Positions 1 through 7,244 of a stretch of DNA of 12,500 nucleotides are shown piece after piece. This DNA comes from Theodoxus fluviatilis. Lineage: Eukaryota > Mollusca > Gastropoda > Cycloneritida > Neritidae. The notes beneath the pieces are model-generated. The model was given only the letters and a program-made list of their open reading frames with translations, made no database searches and had not been told where the DNA came from. Made by a program: the position numbers and the translations under genes. The DNA lies in NCBI GenBank assembly GCA_034096865.1, contig JAWQFJ010020515.1, positions 70,001 through 82,500 of the forward strand, given 5' to 3'. Position 1 is the stretch's first letter, and every line of letters starts with the position of its first letter.

Positions 1-710
1 ACCTGGGACTGGCTTGTTTTGCTCCTCTGCTGGGGAGCCCAGAATACAATCATTGGTATGAAGGCCAGTCTGACCTAGGGGGCTAGGACGGGGATGTCCT
101 CTCCCCCACCCCCCTACATCTCACCGCCTCCAGCCCCCCTGGACGGGTGAAATGCAGGCAGCCGCTCGCTCACAAGCCACCGCCAGCAAGAGATGGCCGT
201 CGCCTGCCCCCCCCCCAGCCTGACACCCCCACCAGGACATACGTGAGTGGAGATGAGGCTGTTTCAACCTCCCCTCTGCAGGCCCCACCCCTGCATCAGT
301 CGTCACCCCCTTCACGCTCCAAAACAACCTCCTTCAAGAACGGCCACAGGTCAACCTGACCCCCTTTAGCCAGGATAACCACAAAGTCATGATGGCCTGA
401 CCCCCTTCATCATTCCTCCACAGGACTCAGTGAACTCTCAGATAAGTTTTACCTCTATATAGAAAAGGCTGGCTGGCTAAAAACTAGGATTAATCAAAGA
501 AGTTTTATTCATGCACGTTGATTTACCAATCATTGTTTTATCTCTTCAAGTATTATTAAAGTCATTTTGTATTGGATCTCTGCTCTCATCTTCTCTGTTG
601 TCCTGTCCATTCTTGACAGTGAGGAAGGTGAGAGAATGTTGCAAGACAGCAGTGCGTTTACCCCTAGACATCTTCTTAATTAATAATGAGAAGAGCACTG
701 GCTTGTAACA
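1..710 (+). repeat. 5' LTR of element 1 (3' portion only)
   Basis: This stretch aligns almost end to end with 4552-5277, the matching part of the 3' LTR. Its last bases (GTAACA) are the inverted complement of TGTTAC, which opens the 3' LTR at 4079. The opening TG of this copy lies upstream of the window. By eye the two copies differ at several percent of positions, mostly in the C-rich section at 85-220, plus indels, including a C run of 10 here against 15 in the 3' copy. Since LTRs are identical at insertion, this divergence means an old insertion. A TATA-like TATATAGAA lies at 456-464 and an ATTAAA polyadenylation-type signal at 555-560. No protein-coding potential is believed in; the proline-rich frames reflect base composition. 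Confidence 0.9.
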
Positions 711-712
711 AT

Positions 713-726
713 TGGGGGCTTCGTCC
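713..726 (+). promoter_or_regulatory. Primer binding site of element 1, tRNA-Pro-like
   Basis: Two bases after the LTR end, TGGGGGCTTCGTCC reads like the well-known tRNA-Pro primer site of murine leukaemia virus type retroviruses (TGGGGGCTCGTCCGGGAT) with one extra T. This is where a host tRNA 3' end would prime minus-strand DNA synthesis. The match fades after CGTCC, which fits mutational decay. Position and the leading TGG are strong support; the tRNA identity is fairly likely. Confidence 0.7.
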
Positions 727-951
727 AAAGGATATCTTTTGAATCATAACAGACATCCCCTGGGTGTGCATGATTGTGTTGTACTGTGACTTTTTCTGTC
801 TTTGAGTAGTCTTGTTTCTCACAGTATTGCTATTGTTTCTTTGAACTGCCAATAGATGTTTTATTGGGATATACCCCTTTGCCATTTCAATTCCTTGCTA
901 GTGAAGTGTACCCCACTTTTGTTGCTGATTGAAGATTGATAATCTTTCATT
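727..951 (+). other. 5' leader of element 1
   Basis: This is the untranslated stretch between the primer binding site and the first gag ATG. It is AT-rich and no conserved motif or credible ORF is visible. In related elements this region usually carries packaging signals, but none can be pointed to here. Confidence 0.6.
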
Positions 952-1358
952 ATGGCTGATGTGGTAGGAGAGGAGTTGCCTACTATTGGCAACATTTTGT
1001 CATTGAATAAGCCAGATTTAGAAAATCTGGTTGTGAGATTTGGATTAGAAGTGAGTAGAGATGCTTCTAAGGTGGATCTGCAGGAGGCTTTGATTGTTTT
1101 TGTGAATAAGCCTCGACAAGAGAGTGTTAGGGAGGTCAGAACTCCAGTACCTAACAATGAGATGGTTCCAACTGATGTAGGAGAATCTGTGAGACTGCGA
1201 GAGTTGAAGTTGGAGGAGAGGCGGTTAGAATTGGAATTAGCTGCACAGAGGTTCCAGTTTGAAAGAGAAAGAGAAGAGAGAGAGAGACAGGAGAAGGAGA
1301 GAGAGAGAGAAGAACGTCAAGAGAGAGAGAAGAGAGAGAGACAGAAAAAGGAGAGAGA

Positions 1359-1422
<64 letters not shown>

Positions 1423-1437
1423 ATGAGATCAGAATGA
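952..1437 (+). pseudogene. gag: Gag of element 1, N-terminal part (charged coiled coil), frame broken at its end
   Basis: The ATG at 952 has a good Kozak context (A at -3, G at +4) and is the first plausible start after the leader. The frame gives 161 residues. Residues 1-75 are an ordinary mixed sequence. From about residue 80 onward it is almost only E, R, K and Q, a long charged helix likely to form a coiled coil that helps Gag assemble. From about residue 100 the codons are a GA microsatellite encoding ER/RE dipeptides, and the frame then hits TGA at 1435-1437. The neighbouring frame continues with a gag-like helical sequence just past the repeat, so slippage in the GA run probably broke the gene. 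The capsid domain follows in another frame from about 1481. Intact Gag proteins of this type are single chains. Confidence 0.8.
1363..1420 (+). repeat. Pure (GA)29 microsatellite inside gag
   Basis: There are 29 uninterrupted GA dinucleotides, preceded from about 1262 by a long imperfect purine stretch of GA and GAA words. It lies within coding sequence and encodes alternating Glu and Arg. Because the unit is two bases, gain or loss of one unit shifts the frame. The frame does stop 15 bases after the run. Confidence 0.95.
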
Positions 1438-1480
1438 GAGAAATGGAGTTAGCCTTAGGAAGTGCCGGGAGAAGGAAAGA

Positions 1481-2119
1481 GTGAATGGATCCATAGATTT
1501 GAGGGCCTACCAGGGAGTGCCAAAACTCTCAGAAGAGGCAGTAGATGAATTCTTTGATACATTTGAGAGGCAGGCAGAAAGCTTGAACTGGCCGCAGGAA
1601 AGATGGCCAGTCATCCTAGGTGGTGTGATCACAGGGAAGGCTCAGGTAGTTTACAATACTCTGCCTAGGGAGGAAGCAGCAGATTATGATACCTTGAAAG
1701 CTGGGATACTCAAGCGGTATGCTCTGACTCCAGAAGCATACAGGCAGAGATACATGAAATGTAGAAAGCAGGACAAAGAGAGCTACAAAGAGTTTGCTGT
1801 AAATTTGAAGGGAGCACATGACAGGTGGATGAGATCAAATGGTGCGGGGGACGAAGTGGAGTCGAGACTAGCTAAATTGGATGTGTTGGAGAAATTTAAG
1901 AGATCAGTGCCTGCCAACGTCAGGACATATATTGGGGAGAGATCAGTTGATGATGTGTTTGAGGCAGCCTCTTTGGCAGACAACTATGAGATTATTCATG
2001 AGCAGAGTCAGGGACAGAAGAAGTGGGGAGATAGGAGCAAGCCTTCATTCAAGAAGGAGGGATCAGAGAGGATGAATCAAATGCCAGTAGAGAGAGAGAG
2101 ATGCAAGGCTATAGAATAA
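1481..2119 (+). pseudogene. gag: Gag capsid of element 1, SCAN-like C-terminal domain
   Basis: This open stretch of 212 codons has no convincing start of its own (it opens at a GTG) and is best read as the continuation of the broken gag. Residues 1-75 resemble the N-terminal half of a gypsy capsid, with a VPKLSEEAVDEFFDTFERQA start. Residues about 80-170 are rich in helices and follow the SCAN pattern: a YRQRYMKCRKQ block, a W in DRWM, then LDVLEKFKRSVPANVRTYI and an acidic helix. SCAN domains of vertebrate zinc-finger proteins are thought to derive from gypsy capsids of this kind. The capsid would form the particle shell. The frame ends at TAA 2117-2119, just after another GA run (2090-2100), while the zinc knuckle lies in a different frame. 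Together this indicates a second slippage mutation. Confidence 0.8.
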
Positions 2120-2262
2120 ATGATCAGACACCAATCAAGTGTTTCAAGTGCCAGAGGACAGGACATCTAGCTAGGAACTGTTGGGTCAGGGAACCACAAG
2201 CTGAGGGCAGGGGTAGAATAGCCCTAGTGAGGACTATGGAGAGGTACGCTTGGGCAGTTTAG
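2101..2262 (+). pseudogene. gag: Gag zinc knuckle (CCHC nucleocapsid) fragment of element 1
   Basis: In the frame that begins at 2101, a perfect C-x2-C-x4-H-x4-C knuckle is seen, with codons for C at 2140 and 2149, H at 2164 and C at 2179 (CFKCQRTGHLARNC). Such knuckles bind element RNA during particle assembly. The frame is displaced from the capsid frame and overlaps its last 19 bases. It ends at TAG 2260-2262, while the protease frame is displaced again by one base. The protease frame itself has a TAG at 2214-2216, so any natural gag-to-protease slip would have to occur between 2217 and 2259. I see no standard slippery heptamer there, so decay is the simpler explanation. Confidence 0.8.
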
Positions 2263-3101
2263 CAGTCAGGGATCAGGCAGAACAATCTTCAGAGAAAATG
2301 ATAGGTGGAAGCTATGAACCCTTCATGTCGGTTGGGGAAGTGAAGGTCGGCCAGAGAATAACACCCGTAAGAGTACTGCGGGATACCGGATCTTCTCTAA
2401 CTATGTTGAGATCGGGAGTAGTATCAGACAGGGATCACTCCTTCACGGTGGAGAGAGTGATGATAACAGGATTAGGGGGAGGGGTGCAGTCGAGTCCACT
2501 GCACGAAGTCGAGTTGCGCACTCGAGAGTACATGGGTCTAGCCCGTGTGGGCCTATGTAAAGAATTACCAGTTCCTGGGGTGGATATGCTGATAGGAAAT
2601 GATTTGGCTGGTGGAAAAGTGGCGACAGGCAGCATTCAGGGTTATGCTGTCGAGACATCCATGAATGAGATGTCGAGCTCAGTGGGAGTTGAACAACACT
2701 CGACCAATGAGATGCGTTCTGCTGGCGAGCTGGTTGTGGGCTGTATCAAAGGAGATGACAGCAAGGCATTCTCGAAAGAGATGTCAAACTCCACTGTAGC
2801 GGAATGCCCTTCTACAAAAACTAGTGGTCAGATTGACAGTCAGGAAATGGGTTGTACGTCAACCACGATGTCGAGGGAAACAACATCAGGCCCTGTGATG
2901 GGTGAGTTTCCCAGTGAAGAGTCAGAAGAAGATGAAGATTTGACTTTGTCTGATCGAGAGAAGCTGAGCGCTTCTGACATTTCTATGCTTGTCAAAGAAT
3001 CACAGGCTGACAGTAGCCTGGTTCCCCTTTATGCCGAGGAGGAGGAGAGAGATCAAATTTCGCTAGGACTGTTTCTGAGAGACAAGAAAGAGGGCAGATG
3101 A
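2250..3101 (+). pseudogene. pol: Aspartic protease of element 1 with acidic linker
   Basis: This 283-residue frame starts at TTG and is probably the continuation of a Gag-Pol chain rather than an independent gene. A retropepsin-type protease occupies residues about 20-130. Its catalytic loop is RDTGSSLT with the active Asp codon at 2382, the flap region is MITGLGGG, and the second hydrophobic-glycine motif is MLIGNDLAGG (2586-2615). It would cut the polyprotein as a dimer. From residue about 130 the chain becomes a low-complexity, Ser/Glu/Met-rich linker, with an acidic run EESEEDEDL near 2920-2942. A helical piece (KESQADSSLVPLYAE) resembles the protease-RT linker of gypsy elements. The protease core looks undamaged, unlike gag. 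Confidence 0.8.
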
Positions 3102-3105
3102 AGGA

Positions 3106-3702
3106 GTGATAAACCCATTCCAGCCCCATGTTTCCATAGAAGACTGCAAGATGAAAGGGAAGCCTGAATCTTGTGAGGGGACGAGTATGGAGAAGCTGAG
3201 TCAGGGAGAGAAGAAAAATGAAAAGGGAAGTGTGAGTTTGCAAGCCAGGGTTAATTCCAGTGTGACCACAGGTGACAGTGGGCCAGTGTGTGTTGCAGAG
3301 TGTCTGAGAGAGGTGAAACCGAAAATGAGAACATGGTATGAATGAAGGGTGAGAAAAAGAAAGACAAAGATGTGTCATACTACTAGGCTGAAGAAATGCC
3401 GTGGGATCAACAGTGGTGAGAAAATCATGCCCATGTGTGTGACAGTGGGTAGTGAACAAGACCTGTATGAGGAGAGAGAGTGGGAGGATGAGATTGAACA
3501 CCAATAGACAGTGGAGCTGGAATTCAGTAATTCCCACTACCACAACTTAAAATTGTTTTTAGGACACCTGAGAAAGACAGAGAATACAGTATATGGGTTG
3601 CTTGTCAGACATCAAGGTTTGTTGTCAGATGTGCCTAGGAAAACTCATCCCAACCCCCATGATATAGAGCTGACGAATGGTGACTTATGCCCAATCCTTT
3701 AG
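3106..3702 (+). pseudogene. pol: Pol linker and N-terminal edge of reverse transcriptase, truncated
   Basis: One frame can be followed from 3106 to a TAG at 3700-3702, interrupted by TGA 3343-3345 and a TAG near 3505. The first two thirds are lysine- and glutamate-rich linker with no recognisable domain. The last part (3511-3702) matches the pattern just ahead of RT in Gmr1-like and related elements: a FLGHLR helix, then LLSDVPRKTH and HDIEL, ending at the proline-isoleucine where RT should begin. Nothing of the RT palm (no YxDD), RNase H or integrase follows before the 3' LTR, so roughly 2.5-3 kb was probably lost close to 3700. The size is inferred from family norms. Confidence 0.65.
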
Positions 3703-4078
3703 CATGCCTAGGGAGTGAATGAAGAGAAGATTTTCTGTGTAAGTGATCAAGTACTACAGAAAGATCTGTTGTAATTTAGTTGAAGTGGTTCTGCTATTGG
3801 CAAATTTGTTGTTAAAGGTCAAAGTGGTTAGATGAACTAATCAATGTCAGCAAGCTTCATAAAAGGCTAGAGTTGATTTTTTTTTGGTGTAATTGTTTTG
3901 GTGGAATTAGACCCCAACAAACAGTTTGAGTTCATTGGATCAAACTATGGGAGCAATGTTGATATGGTGTAGAGATGGCTGTGTTATGTGTTAAATTTTG
4001 CTGAGTTCATATCATTCTTGGTTTGGAGAAAATTTCGTATTAAAATCATAAGACATTTTCCATTGAACGATGGGGGAG
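3703..4078 (+). other. Residual 3' internal region of element 1, ending in a polypurine tract
   Basis: The 376 bp are AT-rich, with stops in all three plus frames and no conserved pol motif. They probably hold the 3' flank of a deletion and the original untranslated tail. The last bases before the LTR, ATGGGGGAG (4070-4078), form the purine tract expected to prime plus-strand DNA synthesis. A short open piece near 3820-3880 might be a decayed integrase end, but it is too weak to call. Confidence 0.6.
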
Positions 4079-5277
4079 TGTTACGGCCCAACCCCTTTGT
4101 TTTTTTTTCTCTGTGTGGTTTTGGTAAAATGCCTACCCTGTGATACGTTTTCTGTGTGAGCTAATGAAGTATCATACTACTACCATTTTGAATTGCATGT
4201 TTATGCATGTGTTAAGTGATGAATACTTAAGGATAGAAGCCAGCCAGGCCTCAAATAAATGCATATTAGAAAACCAGCCATGCCTTGAGAATAGAACAGT
4301 GGTGAAGCCTCGTGGTGGAAACAGTGAACCTTCAAGTTAAGGCATCAGGTTTTCTGAATTCTGCTGACCCCAGCAATGCGCTAATTTCCTTTTCTTTCCT
4401 ATTGGTCCAGAGTAAGTGAACTTTTAAGACATTGAGCGGTAAAAAGTTGCCGAGTAAGCAGGCGCCAAATTTCCCCTTCTTCCCATTGGTGAATCTCTGA
4501 GACTCTCAATGGAGACATGGAAGCAGGGGATAAATACAGGCAGAGTCTGCTTGCTGGGACTGGCTTGTTTTGCTCCTCTGCTAGGGAGCCCAGAATACAA
4601 TCATTGGTATGCAGGCCAGTCTGACCTAGGGGGCAAGGATGGGGATGTCTCCCCCCCTCCCCCCCCATCTCACCACCTCCAGCCCCCTGGACGGGTGAAC
4701 ATGTGGGCAGCGCTCGCTGACAAGCCTCAGCCAGGAGGAGATGACCGTCGCCTGCCCCCCCCCCCCCCCTCCCCCCAGCCTGACACCCCCACCAGGACAG
4801 ACGTGAAGGGAGATGAGGCCATTTCAACCTCCCCTCTGCAGGACCCACCCCTGCATCAGTCGTCACCCCCTCCACGCTCCAAAACAACCCCCTTCAAGAG
4901 CAGCCACCAGGTCAACTGTCCTGACCCCCTTTAGCAGGACAACCACAGGGTCACACTGCCCTGACCCCCTTCAGCATCTTTCATGGAACGGACTCAGTGA
5001 ACTCCTAGATAAGTTTTCCTCCATATAGTAAAGGCATGGCTGGCTAAAAACTAGGATTAATCAAAGAAGTTTTATTCATGCATGTTGATTTACCAATCAT
5101 TGTTTTATCTCTTCAAGTATTATTAAAGTCATTTTGTATTGGATCTCTGCCCTTATCTTCTCTGTTGTCCTGTCCATTCTTGACAGCAAGGAAGGTGAGA
5201 GAATGTTGCAAGACAGCAGTGCGTTTACCCCTAGACATCTTCTTAATTAATAATGAGCAGAGCACTGTCTTGTAACA
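4079..5277 (+). repeat. 3' LTR of element 1 (complete, 1,199 bp)
   Basis: The repeat starts TGTTAC directly after the purine tract and ends GTAACA, giving the standard TG...CA ends with 6-bp perfect inverted termini. Positions 4552-5277 match 1-710. The first 470 bp have no partner in the window, since the 5' copy is truncated there. Contents: inverted CCAAT boxes (ATTGG) at 4401-4405 and 4485-4489, an ATAAATA box at 4530-4536, a C-rich block (4645-4780) and an ATTAAA at 5122-5127. The TATA-like word of the 5' copy has decayed here to CATATAG (5022-5028). It is long for a gypsy LTR but within range. Proline-rich ORFs on both strands are treated as chance. Confidence 0.92.
4401..4536 (+). promoter_or_regulatory. 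Candidate U3 promoter in the element 1 LTR
   Basis: Two ATTGG words (CCAAT boxes on the minus strand) at 4401-4405 and 4485-4489 precede ATAAATA at 4530-4536. If transcription starts about 25-30 bp after the latter, the second CCAAT box falls near -75, its classical place. A GGCGCCAAAT word at 4461-4470 resembles an E2F site. The competing candidate is the TATATAG/CATATAG site near 456 and 5022, which would give a shorter R region ahead of the ATTAAA. The sequence alone cannot decide between them. Confidence 0.4.
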
Positions 5278-5280
5278 CAC

Positions 5281-5346
5281 GTGAAAAGTGATAATACAAT
5301 CACATACCCCTTCGGGTTTGTAGTATAGGGTCGCACCCCAGAAACG
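5281..5346 (+). repeat. 66-bp direct repeat, copy 1
   Basis: The sequence from GTGAAAAGTG to GAAACG occurs again at 5408-5473 with about four differences. It contains a small hairpin (ACCC-CTTC-GGGT) and begins almost exactly where element 1 ends. Its origin is unknown; it looks like part of a pre-existing repeat into which element 1 was inserted. Confidence 0.8.
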
Positions 5347-5407
5347 TAAATGTAGCTTCAAAAGGTGGAAGACTGCTCACCACAGATACAGACTCCGCCA
5401 CAAGCTT

Positions 5408-5473
5408 GTGAAAAGTGATAATAGAATCACATACCCCTTCGGGTTTGTAGTATAGGGTCACACCCAAAAACGG
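5408..5473 (+). repeat. 66-bp direct repeat, copy 2
   Basis: Near-identical to 5281-5346, offset by 127 bp. The 61 bp between the copies have no recognisable content. A head-to-tail duplication of a 127-bp unit is likely, but only the first half of the second unit is preserved. Confidence 0.8.
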
Positions 5474-5696
5474 AAAGAAAAGACTCGAACTGAAATAAAG
5501 TCCTACCTGTCTCTTGCCTCGACCTCCACTCTCACCGCACAGTCCAGAAACAATCAGTAATCCACGAGTCACCATCGATCCCCCTAGAGGGTAATGGGAG
5601 TGTTCAACCCCCCTCATGAACACCTCACAAATTGGACGAGCTGCGCCGTGGCCAGCCGTGGTGCAGTCCACACCGTAGCGCCTGCGCGCTACACGA
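5474..5696 (+). other. Non-coding stretch before the satellite, with AATAAA and a perfect hairpin
   Basis: No credible gene is seen. An AATAAA at 5494-5499, in a context like the R/U5 part of an LTR, suggests a relic of a further retroelement, but no partner repeat is in the window. A perfect hairpin with 7-bp arms GTAGCGC/GCGCTAC and a 4-base loop lies at 5675-5692, just ahead of the satellite. The minus-strand frame across 5300-5716 runs through both 66-bp repeats and shows no domain, so it is not called. Confidence 0.5.
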
Positions 5697-6207
5697 GTAG
5701 GTCGAGATGTCATCACCTTGCCATCTCCCTCGAGTGTAGGTCAGCGTAGCAGAAGAAAGGGGCAGGCAAGAGGGTAGCGTCATTACGCCGTCTCCCTCGA
5801 GCATAGGTCAACGTAGCAGAAGAAAGGGGCGGGCAAGAGGGTAGCGTCATCATGGCGTCTCGCTCGAGCATAGGTCAGCATAGCAGAAGAAAGGGGCGGG
5901 CAAGAGGGTAGCGTCATCATGCCGTCTCGCTCAAGCGTAGGTCAGCGTAGCAGAAGAAAGGGGCGGGCAAGAGGGTAGCGTCATCACGCCGTCTCCCTCG
6001 AGCGTAGGTCAGCGTAGCAGAAGAAAGGGCGGGCAAGAGGGTAGCGTCATCACGCCGTCTCCCTCGAGCGTAGGTCAGCGTAGCAGAAGAAAGGGGCAGG
6101 CAAGAGGGTAGCATCATCACGCCGTCTTTCTCGAGCATAGGTCAGCGTAGCAGAAGAAAGGGGCGGGCAAGAGGGTAGCGTCATCACGACGTCTCCCTCG
6201 AGCATAA
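5697..6207 (+). repeat. 67-bp tandem satellite, about 7.5 copies
   Basis: Units start with GTCAGCGTAG or a close variant at 5740, 5807, 5874, 5941, 6008, 6074 and 6141. The spacing is 67 bp except for one 66-bp unit that lost a G in a G-run. A partial, more divergent unit precedes the first at about 5697-5739, and the last unit fades after 6200. Conserved parts are CAGAAGAAAGGGGCGGGCAAGA, GGTAGCGTCATCACGCC and a CTCGAG word. Because 67 is not a multiple of three, it cannot encode an in-frame peptide repeat. The minus-strand frames reading ATLTYARGRRRDDATLLPA repeatedly are by-products. The copies differ at only a few positions each, which suggests recent amplification or homogenisation. Confidence 0.95.
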
Positions 6208-6544
6208 GACAGGTCGGAAACGGGAAACAGGACACAGGACCTCAAACAGGCCTTGAATACACCTGCAGACACGCACGCTGCAGCACGACTTGTAAAAGTC
6301 GTTACAGGCTAGGCAAAGTCGCCCAACCTACACAGCTTCAGAGACCTCTCATGGCTACCCACACGCAGATACCAGAGCCGAAATCCGAACGACTTGTCTC
6401 CCCAGCAGACGAGATGCAAGTGAAGCTCTAACGGGCGCAACGCTTGGGCGCGAAAACCCACGCAACGCTATCGACCCAGTGCAAAACGCTTTTGCACGAG
6501 CTCAAACAGCCCCCTCCGACCTAGGGTAACACCCCCTAGACCCA
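6208..6544 (+). other. GC-rich non-coding stretch with two perfect hairpins
   Basis: No gene is recognisable. Two exact inverted repeats stand out: ACGACTT-GTAA-AAGTCGT at 6285-6302 and GTGCAAAA-CGC-TTTTGCAC at 6479-6497. The composition is like that of the satellite before it and unlike the AT-richer repeats after it, so the block 5474-6544 may be one fragment of an unidentified element. Confidence 0.5.
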
Positions 6545-6568
6545 ATAGACATAATAGTCTCCAAGATA

Positions 6569-6800
6569 AATCCTACGTTAAAGTTTTTTACGGACGACAG
6601 GACGCCAGGACGCTCGGACGGATGACACAGGAGACCTAGTATGAAAGTATAACATGTGTACTACATACAATGTTATGAAGTTTGGAAGAGCTATCTTCCA
6701 TAGATCAGGGTCAAGGTCACTTCAAAATATGTATACAATCCAACTTTAAAGAGCTCCTGTGACCTTGACCTTCAAGCAAGGTCAAGTCACTATGTATGTT
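6569..6800 (+). repeat. Dispersed repeat, copy A
   Basis: It consists of a 5' module (ACGTTAAAGTTTTTTACGG followed by degenerate GGACGCCC words) and a 3' module from 6640 to about 6785, ending in AGGTCA/TGACCT words. The 3' module matches 7585-7730 with three mismatches in 146 bp. No coding capacity is seen, so it is probably a non-autonomous transposon or satellite-like repeat. It is flanked by 16-bp direct repeats (6545-6560 and 6847-6862, 15 of 16 identical). Confidence 0.85.
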
Positions 6801-6862
6801 TTTGTATGCCTTGTCATCCTACACCATCATGCCAAATTGGGTGTTGATAGATATAATAGTCT

Positions 6863-7244
6863 ACGAGAACAAGAAGGGCAAAGCCCATACGACTCACATG
6901 CTTGACCTTGACCTTTACATGACTTTGACCTTTACATGACCTTGACCTTCAGGTGACCTTCAGGGTCAAGGTCAAACAACTAAACCTAGCAATGACATCA
7001 TACATTAAGAACTGCTTCACACATTTTTCCTACCAAAATACATGTGACCTTGACCCAAGGTCAAGGTCATCCAAGGTCATGCAACACAAAGCTGTTCATT
7101 CAAGACATAGGAAGCACAATGGTGCTTATTGGCACTTTCTACCATGAGATATGGTCACTTTTAGTGGTTCACTACCCCATTTTGGTCACATTTTATAAGG
7201 GTCAAAGTGACCTTGACCATGATGATATGTGACCAAATGTGTCT
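6863..7244 (+). other. AGGTCA/TGACCT-rich spacer between repeat copies
   Basis: This part holds a GGGC-AAA-GCCC hairpin (6876-6886), a GACTCACATGC word (6891-6901) and a run of TGACCT hexamers on both sides of 6950 and 7060. Two short plus-strand ORFs (6953-7147 and 7044-7232) cross the hexamer runs and have no domain features. The look is that of abundant short repeats in mollusc genomes, judged from memory only. Confidence 0.55.

Larger units (their letters stand above)
1..5277 (+). mobile_element. Element 1: degenerate, internally deleted Ty3/gypsy LTR retrotransposon (5' end outside window)
   Basis: Two direct copies of one long terminal repeat enclose gag-like and protease-like reading frames, which defines an LTR retrotransposon. 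Order: partial 5' LTR, tRNA-Pro-like primer binding site, leader, gag (coil, capsid, zinc knuckle), protease, start of the RT region, purine tract, 3' LTR. From the offset between LTR copies (about 4551), the element should begin about 470 bp before the window. It is certainly defective: gag changes frame several times, stops interrupt the remaining pol, and no YxDD, RNase H or integrase motif exists between the protease and the 3' LTR. The SCAN-like capsid and the DVP..TH..HDI motif before RT are typical of Gmr1-like and related gypsy groups of animals. Clade placement is inference, since the diagnostic RT is deleted. The target-site duplication cannot be checked here. Confidence 0.9.

Noticed and set aside
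2217..2262. Programmed gag-to-protease frameshift in element 1
   Set aside because: The frame relation is -1, but I found no standard slippery heptamer between the TAG at 2214 and the TAG at 2260, and gag is already broken elsewhere, so decay explains it.
2992..3543. 183-codon minus-strand ORF with a hydrophobic, leucine-rich N-terminus
   Set aside because: It lies opposite the protease tail and pol linker of element 1, whose purine-rich plus strand automatically gives a Leu/Ser/His-rich complement. No domain or regulatory context supports it.
3815..3885. Decayed integrase C-terminus near the 3' end of element 1
   Set aside because: A short open stretch reads faintly like the end of an integrase, but it is about 20 residues and no diagnostic residue is present.
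4399..4934. Proline-rich ORFs on both strands in the 3' LTR
   Set aside because: They arise from C-rich LTR sequence and are altered by indels in the 5' LTR copy, so they are not conserved as proteins.
5300..5716. 138-codon minus-strand ORF
   Set aside because: It runs through both 66-bp direct repeats, so the protein repeats itself imperfectly. It has no recognisable domain.
5697..6207. Possible CRISPR array because of regular repeats
   Set aside because: The whole 67-bp unit is conserved without unique spacers, and the context is an animal genome with retrotransposons.
5917..6235. Minus-strand ORFs with a repeated ATLTYARGRRRDDATLLPA peptide
   Set aside because: They are products of the 67-bp satellite. 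The unit length is not a multiple of three, so the peptide repeat depends on the single 66-bp unit and is not maintained.
6953..7232. Two short plus-strand ORFs in the AGGTCA-rich region
   Set aside because: Under 65 codons, crossing hexamer repeats, with no start context, domain or conservation signal.
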